Below, piece after piece: positions 43,846 to 55,140 of a stretch of DNA of 64,000 bases. Both the position numbers and the translations under genes were made by a program. The notes beneath the pieces were generated by a model. It was not told the origin of the DNA and did no database searches. It worked only from the letters and a program-made list of their open reading frames with translations. This DNA is from Cavia porcellus (Eukaryota > Chordata > Mammalia > Rodentia > Caviidae). The stretch spans positions 1 through 64,000 of the forward strand of contig NW_026947547.1 of the NCBI RefSeq assembly GCF_034190915.1. The letters run 5' to 3'. Each line of letters opens with the position of its first letter. Position 1 is the first letter of the stretch.

Positions 43846-46767
43846 TAGGGTTAGGGTTAGGGTTGGGTTAGGGTTGCTGTTGGGGTTGTGGTTCAGGTTG
43901 GGGTTGGGGTTGGGTTTGGGTTTAAGGTTAGTGTTAGGTTTAGGGTTAGGGTTAGGGTAGAGTTAGGGTTAGGGATAGGGTTAGGGTTGCGTTAGTGTTA
44001 GGGTTAGGGATAGGTTTAGTGTTGGGTTAGGGTAGGGTTTGCGGTTGTGTTACGGTTTGGTGTTGGCATTTGGGTTTGGGTTAGGGTAAGTGCAAGGGTT
44101 AGGTTTAGGGTTAGGGTTAGGTTTGGTTAGGGTTGGTTAGGCTTAGGGTTAGGGTTAGGGTTAGCATTAGGCTTAGGGTTTGGGTTAGGCTTAGGGTTAG
44201 TGTTACGGTTTGTGTTAGTGTTAGTGTTAGGGTTGGGTTAGGGTAAGTGTTAGGTTTAGGGTTAGGGTTAGAGTTAGGGTTAGGATTAGGGGTTAGGGTT
44301 AGGTTTAGGGTTGGGTTAGGTTTAGGGTTAGGTCAGGGTTAGCGTTAGGCTTAGGGCTAGGGTTAGGATTAGGGTTAGGGTTAGGTTTAGTGTTAATGTT
44401 AGGGTTAGGGCTGGGTTAGGTTTTATTGTTTGGGTTAGGGATAGGGTTAGGCTTTGCATTAGGGTCAGGGTTAGGGTTAGGGTTAGCGTTGGGTTAGGGT
44501 TAGGGTTAGGGTTAGGGTTAGGGTTAGGGTTAGGGATACTATTAGGGGTAGGGTTAGGTTAAATGTTAGAGGTACTGTTAGGTTTGGGTTTGGGTTATGG
44601 TTATGGTTAGGGTGAGGGTTAGGGTTAGGCTTTGGCTTCGAGTATGGGTCAGGGTTAGTGTTAGGGTTAGTGTTGTGTTATGGTTAGAGTTTAGGTTTAG
44701 GGTTAGGGTTTAGGGTTGGGTTAGGGTTAGGCTTAGGTTTATGGTTATGTTTAATTTTGGTTAGGGTTCATTAGGGATAGGGTTAGGTTTAGGGTTACGG
44801 TTAGGTTTAGATTAGGGTTCAGGTTAGGCTTAGGGTTAGGGTTAGGGTTGGGATTAGAGTTAAGTTTGGTTTGGGGTAAGGTTAGGGTTAGGTTTATGGT
44901 CAGCATTAGGTTTAGGTGTTAGGATTAGGGTTAGTGTTTGGGTTAGGGTTAGCTATAGGGTTGGGTTCGGTTTCGGGTTAGAGTTAGGTTTAGGGTTGGG
45001 TTAGGTTTAGAATTAGGGTTGGGTTAGGGTTATGTTAGGGTTAGGGTTAGGGTTAGCGTTAAGGTTAGGTTTAGCGTTTGGGTTAGGGTTAGATTAGGGT
45101 TAGGCTTAGAGTTAGGGTTAGGGTCACGTTTAGTGTTCGGTTAGGTGTTGGCTTAGATTTAGTGTTAGGGTTAGGGTTAGATTAAGGTTAGGGTTAGAGT
45201 TGGGGTTAGGCTTGAGTGGGTGTAAGGGTTAGGGTTAGGGTTAGGGCTAGGGTTAGGGTTTGAGGGTTAGGGTTAGTGTTGGAGGGTTAGGGTAAAATTT
45301 AGGGTTAGGGCTTGTGTTAGGTGTAGCGTTGGTTTAGGTTTAGCGTTAGGTTAGGTTTAGGTTTATGGTTAGGGCTAGGGTTAGGATTAGTGTTGGGTTA
45401 GAGTTAGGGTTAGGGTTAGTTTTATGGTTAGGATTAGGGTTAGGGGTTATGCTTATGGATAGGGTTAAGGTTAGTTTTGGATTAGTGTTAGGGTTCCCCT
45501 TGGGGTTAGCGTTAGGGTGAGGGTGAGGGTTAGGTTAGGGTTAGAATTGGTTTAGAGTTAGGGTGTGGATTAGGGTTAGGGTTAGGGTGAGGATCAGGGT
45601 CAGAGTCAGGGTTAGGGCTAGTGTTAGAGTTAGGGTTAGGGTTAGGTTTAGGGTTAGGTTTGTGTTAGAGTTAGGGATAGGGTTAGTGTTAGGGTTGGGT
45701 TAGGGATACGGTTAGGGTTAGGGTTAGTGTTATTGGGTTATGGTTAGGGTTATGGTTACGATTATGTTTGGGTTTGGGTTAGGTTTAGGGTTAGGGTTAG
45801 GGTTATGTTTTGGGAAAGGGTTGGGTTAGGGTTAGTATTAGGGTTCGGGTTGGGTTAGTGTTAGGGTTGGGTTAGGGTTAGGGTTAGGGTTAGGGTTAGG
45901 GTTAGTGTTATTGGGTCATGGTTAGGCTTATAGTTAGTTTTATGGTTGGGTTTGGGTTAGGGTTAGGGTTATGTTTTGGGTTAGGGTTGGGTTAGGCCTA
46001 GTATTAGGTTTCGGGTTCGGTTACTGTTAGGGTTATGGCTATGGTTAGGGTTACGTTTGGGTTAGGTTTTGGGTTAGGTTATGGTTAGGGTTAGGGTTAA
46101 GGTTAGGGGTAGGGTTAGAGTTAGTGTTAGGGTTAGGGTTTCATTAGTGTTAGTGTTATGGTTCGGGTTCGGGTTAGGCTTGGGGTTGGGGTTAGGGTTG
46201 TGGTTGTGGTTGGCGATAGGTTTACGGCAAGGTTTAGGGATAGGGTTAGGGTTAGGGTACAGTTTAGATTTGGTTAGGGTTGGTTAGGGTTAGTGTTAGG
46301 CTTAGGTTTATGGGTAGGGTAGGGTTAGTGTTAGGTTTAGGGTTAGGGTGGGGTTAGGGTTAGTGTTAGGGTTATAGTTAGGGTTAGGTTTAGGGTTAGA
46401 TTTAGGTTTAGGGTTAGGGTTGGGTTTCAGGTTAGGGTTAGGCTTTTGGTTAGATTTAAGTTTAGGGTTAATTTAGTGTTTGTTTCGGTTGGTTAGGGTT
46501 ATGGTTAGGCTTAGGCTTAGGCTTAGGTTTAGAGTTAGGGTTACATTTAGAGTTAGGTTTAGTGTCAGGGTTGTGTTACGGTTAGGGTTAGGGTTAGGGT
46601 TAGGGTTAGGGTTAGGGTTAGGGTTGGGTTAGTGTTATGGTTAGGGATAGGTTTAGGGTTGGGTTAGGGTAGGGTTTGCTGTTGTGTTTCGGTTTGGGGT
46701 TGGCGTTGGGGTTTGGGTTAGGGTAAGTGCTAGGGTTAGGGTTAGGGTTAGGGTTAGGTTTGGTTAG

Positions 46768-48215
46768 GGTAGGTTAGGCTTAGTGTTACGGTTAGTGTTA
46801 GCATTAGGCTTAGGGTTAGGGTAAGGCTTAGGGTTAGGGTTACGGTTTGGGTTATTGTTAGGGTTAGGGTGGGGTTAGGGTAAGCGTTAGGGTTAGGGTT
46901 AGGGTTCGAGTTAGGGTTAGGATTAGGGGTTAGTGTTAGGGATAGGGTTAGGGTTAGGTTTGGGTTAGGGTTATGTTAGGGTCAGGGTTAGCGTTAGGCT
47001 TAGAGCTAGGGTTAGGTTTAGAGATAGGATTAGCTTTAGTGTTAGTGTTAGGGTTAGGGTTGGGTTAGGTTTAGGGTTAGGGTCAGTGTTAGCGTTAGGC
47101 TTAGGGCAAGGGTTAGGATTAGAGTTATGATTAGGTTTAGTGTTAGTGTTAGGGTTAGGGTTGGGTTAGGTTTTATTGTTTGGGTTAGGGTTAGGGTTAG
47201 GCTTTGGGTTAGGGTCAGGGTTAGGGTTAGGGTTAGCGTTGGGTTAGGGTTAGGGTTAGGGTTAGGGTAAGGGTTAGGGTTAGGGATACTATTAGGGTTA
47301 GGGTTAGGTTAAATGGTAGAGGTACTGTTAGGGTTGGATTTGGGTTATGGTTATGGTTATGGTTAGGTTAGGGTTAGGCTTTGGTTTCGGGTATGGGTCA
47401 GGGTTAGGTTTAGGGTTAGTGTTGTGTTATGGTTAGAGTTTAGGTTTAGGGTTAGGATTTAGGGTTGGTTAGGTTAGGCTTAGGTTTAGTGTTAGGTTTA
47501 GTTTTGGTTAGGGTTAGGGTTAGGGTTAGGTTTGGTTAGGGTAGGTTAGGCTTAGTGTTACGTTTAGTGTTAGCATTAGGCTTAGGGTTAGGGTAAGTCT
47601 TAGGGTTAGGGTTACTGTTTGGGTTATTGTTAAGGTTAGGGTGGGGTTAGGGTAAGTGTTACGTTAGGGTTAGGGTTCGAGTTAGGGTTAGGATTAGGGG
47701 TTAGTGTTAGGGTTAGGGTTAGGGTTAGGGTTAGGGTTTGGTTAGGGTTATGTTAGGGTCAGGGTTAGCGTTAGGCTTAGAGCTAGGGTTAGGATTAGAG
47801 ATAGGATTAGGTTTAGTGTTAGTGTTAGGGTTAGGGTTGGGTTAGGTTTTATTGTTTGGGTTAGGGTTAGGTTTAGGCTTTGGGTTAGGCTTAGGGTTAG
47901 GGTTAGTGTTAGCGTTGGGTTAGGGTAAGGGTCAGGGTTAGGGTTAGTGTTAGGTTTACGGTTAGTGGTTAGAGTTAGGGTTAGGGTTAGTGTTGGGTTA
48001 GGGTTAGCCTTAGGGTTAGGGTTAGGTTTAGTGATGGTTAGGGCTGGTTAGGGGTAGGCTTAAGGTTAGGGTTAGAGTTACATTTAGGATTTAGGTTAGG
48101 GTTAGGTTTAGGTTGAGGTTTAGGTTTAGGTTTAGGGTTAGAGTTTGGGTTAGGGCAGGAATAGAGTTACGGTTGGGTTGTTTTAGGGATAGGGTTAAAT
48201 TTATGGTTAGCATTA
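46768..48215 (+). repeat. ~672-bp tandem duplication with extra 101 bp (copy C)
   Basis: GGTAGGTTAGGCTTAGTG starts at 46,768 and 47,540. The period is 772 instead of about 671 because the first unit contains the 101-bp insertion at 47,070-47,170. The right edge is approximate. Confidence 0.75.
47070..47170 (+). repeat. 101-bp insertion or conversion patch
   Basis: Relative to 35,947 in the sister copy, 101 extra bases lie between two GGGTTGGGTTAGG sites. They match 37,719-37,819 (offset 9,351 at both ends), including the uncommon GGGCAAGGG and GAGTTATGATTAGG. Directly after it the module reads TTTTATTG, as at 37,820, instead of the expected TTTTCTTG. By about 47,270 the copy has returned to its own type (GGGTAAGGG, AAATGGTAGAGG). 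The foreign tract is therefore somewhat longer than the inserted length. Confidence 0.8.
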
Positions 48216-50109
48216 GGTTTAGGTGTTAGGGTTTGTGTTAGGGTTTGGGTTAGGGTTAGGCATAGGGTTGGGTTAGGTTTAGGTTTAGGGTTAGGCTTAG
48301 GCTTCGCCTTACGTTTAGAGTTAGGGTTACATTTAGAGTTAGGTTTAGTGTCAGGGTTGTGTTACTGTTAGGGTTAGGGTTAGGGTTAGGTTTAGGCCTA
48401 TGGTAGGGTAAGGGTAGTGTTAGGGTTAGGGTACTCTTATCGTTAGGGTTATGGTTATGGTTAGGGTTAGGGTTCGTGTTGGGTTAGGTTTAGGGTTAGG
48501 GTTAGGGTTGGGTTAGGGTTGCTGTTGGGGTTGTGGTTCAGGTTGGGGTTGGGGTTGGGTTTGGTTTTAGGGTTAGGGTTAGGGTTAGGGTTAGGGATAG
48601 GGTTAGGGTTGGGTTTGTGTTAGGGTAAGGGATAGATTTAGGGTTGGGTTAGGGTAGGGTTTGCGGTTGTGTTTCGGTTTGGGGTTGGCGTTGGGGTTTG
48701 GGTTTGGGTAAGTGCTAGGGTTAAGTTTAGGGTTAGGGTTAGGTTTGGTTAGGGTTGGTTAGGCTTCGGGTTAGGGTTAGGGTTAGCATTAGGCTTAGGG
48801 TTAGGGTTAGGCTTAGGGTTAGGGTTAAGGTTTGGGTTAGTGTTAGGATTAGGGTTGGGTTAGTGTAAGTGTTAGGGTTAGGGTTTGGGTTAGAGTTAGG
48901 GTTAGGATTAGGGGTTAGGGTTAGGGTTAGGTTTGTGTTAGGTTTAGGGTTAGGGTCAGTGTTAGCGTTAGGCTTAGGGCAAGGGTTAGGATTAGAGTTA
49001 TGATTAGGTTTAGTGTTAGTGTTAGGGTTAGGGTTGGGTTAGGTTTTATTGTTTGGGTTAGGGTTAGGGTTAGGCTTTGGGTTAGGGTCAGGGTTAGGGT
49101 TAGGGTTAGCGTTGGGTTAGGGTTAGGGTTAGGGTTAGGGTTAGGGTTAGGGTTAGGGATACTATTAGGGTTAGGGTTAGGTTAAATGGTAGAGGTACTG
49201 TTAGGGTTGGGTTTGGGTTATGGTTATGGTTAGGGTTAGGGTTAGGGTTAGGCTTTGGCTTCGGGTATGGGTCAGGGTTAGGTTTAGGGTTAGTGTTGTG
49301 TTATGTTTAGAGTTTAGGTTTAGGGTTAGGATTTAGGGTTGGGTTAGGTTAGGCTTAGGGTTAGGGTTAGGTTTAGTTTTGGTTAGGGTTCGTTAGGGAT
49401 AGGGTTAGGGTTAAGGTTACATTTAGGTTTAGATTAGGGTTCGGGTTAGGCTTAGGGTTAGGGTTAGGGTTGGGATTAGAGTTAAGGTTGGTTTGGGTTT
49501 AGGTAAGGGTTAGGTTTACGGTTAGGGTTAGGGTTAGGGTTAGGTTTAGGGTTAGGGTTAGTGTTTGGGTTAGGGTTAGGTATAGGGTTGGGTTCGGTTT
49601 CGGGTTAGACTTAGGTTTAGGGTTGGGTTAGGTTTAGAATTAGGGTTGGGTTAGGGTTAGGGTTAGGGTTAGGTTTAGATTAGGGTTCGGGTTAGGCTTA
49701 GGTTTAGGGTTATGGTTGGGATTAGAGTTAAGGTTGGTTTGGGTTAGGGTTAGGGTTAGGTTAATGGTCATCAGTAGGTTGAGGTGTTAGGGTTAGCGTT
49801 AGTGTTTGGGTTACGGTTAGGTATTGGGTTCGGTTCGGTTTCGGGTTAGGGTTAGGTTTACGGTTGGTTTAGGTTTAGAATTAAGGTTGGGTTAGGGTTA
49901 GGGTTAGGGTTACCATTAAGGTTAGGGTTAACGTTTGGGTTAGGTTTAGATTAGGGTTAGGCTTAGAGTTAGGGTTAGGGTTACGTTTAGTGTTGGATTA
50001 GGTGTAAGTTTAGAGTTAGTGTTACGGTTATGGTTAGGGTTAGTTTAAGGTTAGGGTTAGAGTTGAGGTTAGGCTTTGGGTGGGGGTAAGTGTTAGGGTT
50101 AGGGTTAGG

Positions 50110-53100
50110 GTTAGGGTTAGGTTTGGGATTAGAGTTAAGTTTGGTTTGGGGTAAGGTTAGGGTTAGGTTTATGGTCAGCATTAGGTTTAGGTGTTAGGAT
50201 TAGGGTTAGTGTTTGGGTTAGGGTTAGCTATAGGGTTGGGTTCGGTTTCGGGTTAGAGTTAGGTATAGGGTTGGGTTAGGTTTAGAATTAGGGTTGGGTT
50301 AGGGTTATGTTAGAGTTAGGGTTAGGGTTAGCGTTAAGGTTAGGTTTAGCTTTTGGGTTAGGGTTAGATTAGGGTTAGTCTTAGAGTTAGGGTTAGGGTC
50401 ACGTTTAGTGTTCGGTTAGGTGTTGGCTTAGATTTAGTGTTAGGGTTAGGGTTAGATTAAGGTTAGGGTTAGAGTTGGGGTTAGGCTTGAGTGGGTGTAA
50501 GGGTTAGGGTTAGGGTTAGGGTTAGGGTTATGGTTTGAGGGTTAGGGTTAGTGTTGGAGGGTTAGGGTAAAATTTAGGGTTAGGGCTTGTGTTAGGTGTA
50601 GCGTTGGTTTAGGTTTAGCGTTAGGTTAGGTTTAGGTTTATGGTTAGGGCTAGGGTTAGGATTAGTGTTGGGTTAGAGTTAGGGTTAGGGTTAGGTTTAT
50701 GGTTAGGATTAGGGTTAGGGGTTATGCTTATGGATAGGGTTAAGGTTAGTTTTGGATTCGTGTTAGGGTTCCCCTTGGGGTTAGCGTTAGGGTGAGGGTG
50801 AGGGTTAGGTTAGGGTTAGAATTGGTTTAGAGTTAGGGTGTTGATTAGGGTTAGGGTTAGGGTGAGGATCAGGGTCAGAGTCAGGGTTAGGGCTAGTGTT
50901 AGAGTTAGGGTTAGGGTTAGGTTTAGGGTTAGGTTTGTGTTAGAGTTAGGGATAGGGTTAGTGTTAGGGTTGGGTTAGGGTTACGGTTAGGGTTAGGGTT
51001 AGTGTTATTGGGTTATGGTTAGGGTTATGGTTACGATTATGTTTGGGTTTGGGTTAGGGTTAGGGTTAGGGTTAGGGTTATGTTTTGGGAAAGCGTTGGG
51101 TTAGGGTTAGTATTAGGGTTCGGGTTGGGTTAGTGTTAGGGTTGGGTTAGGGTTAGGGTTAGGGTTAGGGTTAGGGTTAGTGTTATTGGGTCATGGTTAG
51201 GCTTATAGTTAGGTTTATGGTTGGGTTTGGGTTAGGGTTAGGGTTAGGGTTAGGGTTAGGGTTATGTTTTGGGTTAGGGTTGGGTTAGGCCTAGTATTAG
51301 GTTTCGGGTTCGGTTACTGTTAGGGTTATGGCTATGGTTAGGGTTACGTTTGGGTTAGGTTTTGGGTTAGGTTATGGTTAGGGTTAGGGTTAAGGTTAGG
51401 GGTAGGGTTAGAGTTAGTGTTAGGGTTAGGGTTTCATTAGTGTTAGTGTTATGGTTCGGGTTCGGGTTAGGCTTGGGGTTGGGGTTAGGGTTGTGGTTGT
51501 GGTTGGCGATAGGTTTACGGCAAGGTTTAGGGATAGGGTTAGGGTTAGGGTACAGTTTAGATTTGGTTAGGGTTGGTTAGGGTTAGTGTTAGGCTTAGGT
51601 TTATGGGTAGGGTAGGGTTAGTGTTAGGTTTAGGGTTAGGGTGGGGTTAGGGTTAGTGTTAGGGTTATAGTTAGGGTTAGGTTTAGGGTTAGATTTAGGT
51701 TTAGGGTTAGGGTTGGGTTTCAGGTTAGGGTTAGGCTTTTGGTTAGATTTAAGTTTAGGGTTAATTTAGTGTTTGTTTCGGTTGGTTAGGGTTATGGTTA
51801 GGCTTAGGCTTAGGCTTAGGTTTAGAGTTAGGGTTACATTTAGAGTTAGGTTTAGTGTCAGGGTTGTGTTACGGTTAGGGTTAGGGTTAGGGTTAGGGTT
51901 AGGGTTGGGTTAGTGTTATGGTTAGGGATAGGTTTAGGGTTGGGTTAGGGTAGGGTTTGCTGTTGTGTTTCGGTTTGGGGTTGGCGTTGGGGTTTGGGTT
52001 AGGGTAAGTGCTAGGGTTAGGGTTAGGGTTAGGGTTAAGTTTGGTTAGGGTAGGTTAGGCTTAGTGTTACGGTTAGTGTTAGCATTAGGCTTAGGGTTAG
52101 GGTAAGTCTTAGGGTTAGGGTTACTGTTTGGGTTATTGTTAAGGTTAGGGTGGGGTTAGCGTAAGTGTTACGTTAGGGTTAGGGTTCGAGTTAGGGTTAG
52201 GATTAGGGGTTAGTGTTAGGGATAGGGTTAGGGTTAGGTTTGGGTTAGGGTTATGTTAGGGTCAGGGTTAGCGTTAGGCTTAGAGCTAGGGTTAGGTTTA
52301 GAGATAGGATTAGCTTTAGTGTTAGTGTTAGGGTTAGGGTTGGGTTAGGTTTTCTTGTTTGGGTTAGGGTTAGGGTTAGGCTTTGGGTTAGGGTCAGGGT
52401 TAGGGTTAGGGTTAGCGTTGGGTTAGGGTTAGGGTTAGGGTTAGGGTAAGGGTTAGGGTTAGGGATACTATTAGGGTTAGGGTTAGGTTAAATGGTAGAG
52501 GTACTGTTAGGGTTGGATTTGGTTTATGGTTATGGTTATGGTTAGGGTTAGGGTTAGGCTTTGGTTTCGGGTATGGGTCAGGGTTAGGTTTAGGGTTAGT
52601 GTTGTGTTATGGTTAGAGTTTAGGTTTAGGGTTAGGATTTAGGGTTGGGTTAGGTTAGGCTTAGGTTTAGTGTTAGGTTTAGTTTTGGTTAGGGTTAGGG
52701 TTAGGGTTAGGTTTGGTTAGGGTAGGTTAGGCTTAGTGTTATGGTTAGTGTTAGCATTAGGCTTAGGGTTAGGGTAAGGCGTAGGGTTAGGGTTACTGTT
52801 TGGGTTATTGTTAAGGTTAGGGTGGGGTTAGGGTAAGTGTTACGTTAGGGTAAGGTTTCGAGTTAGGGTTAGGATTAGGGGTTAGTGTTAGGGTTAGGGT
52901 TAGGGTTAGGGTTAGGGTTTGGTTAGGGTTATGTTAGGGTCAGGGTTAGCGTTAGGCTTAGAGCTAGGGTTAGGATTAGAGATAGGATTAGGTTTAGTGT
53001 TAGTGTTAGGGTTAGGGTTGGGTTAGGTTTTATTGTTTGGGTTAGGGTTAGGTTTAGGCTTTGGGTTAGGGTCAGGGTTAGGGTTAGGTTTAGCGTTGGG

Positions 53101-53745
53101 TTAGGGTAAGGGTCAGGGTTAGGGTTAGTGTTAGGTTTACGGTTAGTGGTTAGGGTTAGGGTTAGGGTTAGTGTTGGGTTAGGGTTAGCCTTAGGGTTAG
53201 GGTTAGGTTTAGTGATGGTTAGGGCTGGTTAGGGGTAGGCTTAAGGTTAGGGTTACAGTTACATTTAGGATTTAGGTTAGGGTTAGGTTTAGGTTGAGGT
53301 TTAGGTTTAGGTTTAGGGTTAGAGTTTGGGTTAGGGCAGGAATAGAGTTACGGTTGGGTTGTTTTAGGGATACGGTTAAATTTATGGTTAGCATTAGGTT
53401 TAGGTGTTAGGGTTAGTGTTAGGGTTTGGGTTAGGGTTAGGCATAGGGTTGGGTTAGGTTTAGGTTTAGGGTTAGGCTTAGGCTTCGCCTTACGTTTAGA
53501 GTTAGGGTTACATTTAGAGTTAGGTTTAGTGTCAGGGTTGTGTTACGGTTAGGGTTAGGGTTAGCGTTAGGTTTAGGCCTATGGTAGGGTAAGGGTAGTG
53601 TTAGGGTTAGGGTACTCTTATCGTTAGGGTTATGGTTATGGTTAGGGTTAGGGTTCGTGTTGGGTTAGGTTTAGGGTTAGGGTTAGGGTTGGGTTAGGGT
53701 TGCTGTTGGGGTTGTGGTTCAGGTTGGGGTTGGGGTTGGGTTTGG
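50110..53745 (+). repeat. Six-copy family, copy D
   Basis: It aligns to 33,706-37,340. Spacings are 16,403 (GGGATTAGAG at 33,721), 16,404 (GTTCCCC), 16,410 (34,964), 16,403 (GATACTATT at 36,061), 16,405 (TTACGT stretch, 37,081) and 16,408 (ACTCTTATC at 37,209). It thus stays colinear for 3.6 kb with shifts of only a few bases. Its left edge cuts into the GGGATTAGAG module; its right edge lies after GGGGTTGGGTTTGG near 53,745, where TTTTAGGG is replaced by GTTTAAGG. Confidence 0.85.
52049..53395 (+). repeat. ~672-bp tandem duplication (copy D)
   Basis: GGTAGGTTAGGCTTAGTG occurs at 52,049 and 52,721, a period of 672 (112 hexamers). As in B and C the first unit has TTTTCTTG (52,350) and the second TTTTATTG (53,028). 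The right edge is approximate. Confidence 0.75.
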
Positions 53746-55140
53746 GTTTAAGGTTAGGGTTAGGTTTAGGGTTAGGTTTAGGGTAGGGTTACGGTTAGGG
53801 ATAGGGTTAGGTTTGGGTTAGTGTTAGGGTTAGGGATAGGTTTAGGTTTGGGTTAGGGTAGGGTTTGTGGTTGTGTTTCGGTTTGGGGTTGGCGTTGGGG
53901 TTTGGGTTAGGGTAAGTGCTAGGGTTAGGTTAGGGTTAGGGTTAGATTTGGTTAGGGTTGGTTAGGCTTAGTTTTAGGGTTAGGGTTAGCATTAGGATTA
54001 GGGTTAGGGTAAGGCTTAGGGTTAGGTTTACGGTTTGGGTTAGTGTTAGGGTTAGGGTTGGTTTAGGGTAAGTGTTAGGGTTAGGGTTAGGGTTCGAGTT
54101 AGGGTTAGGATTAGGGGTTAGGGTTAGGTTTGGGTTAGGGTTAGGGTTAGGGTCAGGTTTAGTGTTAAGCTTAGAGCTAGGGTTAGGACTAGAGATAGGA
54201 TTAGGTTTAGTGTTAGTGTTAGGGTTAGGGTTGGGTTAGGATTTATTGTTTTGGTTAGGGTTAGCGTTAGGCTTTGGGTTAGGGTCAGGGTTAGGGTTAG
54301 TGTTAGCGTTGGGTTATGGTGAGGGTCAGGTTAGGGTTAGTGTTAGGGTTAGTGTTAGGGGTTAGGGTTAGGGTTAGAGTTAGGGTTGGGTTAAGGTTAG
54401 CCTTAGGGTTAGGGTTAGGTTTAGTGATGGTTAGGGTTGGTTAGGGTAGGCTTTAGTTTAGGGTTACGGTTATATTTAGGTTTAGGTTAGGGTTAGGGTT
54501 AGGTTGAGGGTTAGGTTTAGATTTAGGTTTAGGGTTAGAGTTTGGGTTAGTGTAGGAATAGAGTTAAGGTTGGGTTGGCTTAGGGATAGGGTTAAGTTTA
54601 TGGTTAGCAATAGGTGAGGTGTTAGGGTTAGTGTTAGGGTTTGGGTTAGGGTTAGGTATAGGGTTGGGTTAGGTTTAGGCTTAGTGTTAGGCTTAGCATA
54701 AGGGTTAGGTTTAGGTTTAGGGTTAGAGTTAGGGTGAGGGTTTAGGGTTGAGGTTATTGTTAGGGTTTGTGCTAGGGTTAGGGTTAGGTGTTAGGTTTAG
54801 AGTTAGGGTTAGGTTTGGGTTAGGGTTAGGCTTAGGTTTAGGGTTAGGTTTAGTGTTGGTTAGGGTTCGTTAAGGATAGGGTTAGGGTTACGGTTAGGTT
54901 TAGATTAGGGTTCGGGTTAGGCTTAGGTTTAGGGTTATGGTTGGGATTACCGTTACGGTTGGTTTGGTTTAGGGTTAGGGTTAGGTTAATGGTCATCATT
55001 AGGTTGAGGTGTTAGGGTTAGGGTTAGTGTTTGGGTTACGGTTAGGTATAGGGTTGGGTTCGGTTTCGAGTTAGGGTTAGGTTTACGGCTGGGTTAGTTT
55101 TAGAATGAAGGTTGGGTTAGGGTTAGGGTTAGGGTTAGCG
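52700..55140 (+). repeat. Duplicated block, copy 1 of the 6,872-bp-spaced pair
   Basis: It aligns to about 59,590-62,015. The spacing is exactly 6,872 at GAGCTAGG (52,961), TTTTNTTG (53,028), GCTTTGGG (53,058), AGGGCTGGTT (53,221), the CTTACGT stretch (53,486), ACGGTTAGGG (53,791) and GTTAAGTTTATGG (54,591). It is 6,878 at GTCATCATT (54,992). That is about 1.6 kb with no net indel followed by a single-hexamer gain. Confidence 0.85.

Larger units (their letters stand above)
40330..50110 (+). repeat. Large tandem duplication, copy 2 (~9.8 kb)
   Basis: This is the partner of 29,200-38,886. It starts just after GGTTTTAGGG, where the neighbouring text switches to GGATAGGGTTAGGCTTTGGG, and ends near 50,110, where the partner continues GGGCTAGGG but this copy jumps to GGGATTAGAGTTAAG. 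Private differences include GGTCAAATTTAGG (42,363) against GTAAAATTTAGG, CGTGAGGG (43,789) against CGTTAGGG, and the 101-bp gain at 47,070. It contains family member C. Confidence 0.88.

Noticed and set aside
49987..50181. Minus-strand ORF of 64 codons (LT/PN dipeptides)
   Set aside because: It is the C-rich strand reading of the same hexamer. It stands out only because ATG is rare on that strand, and it spans the block junction near 50,110.
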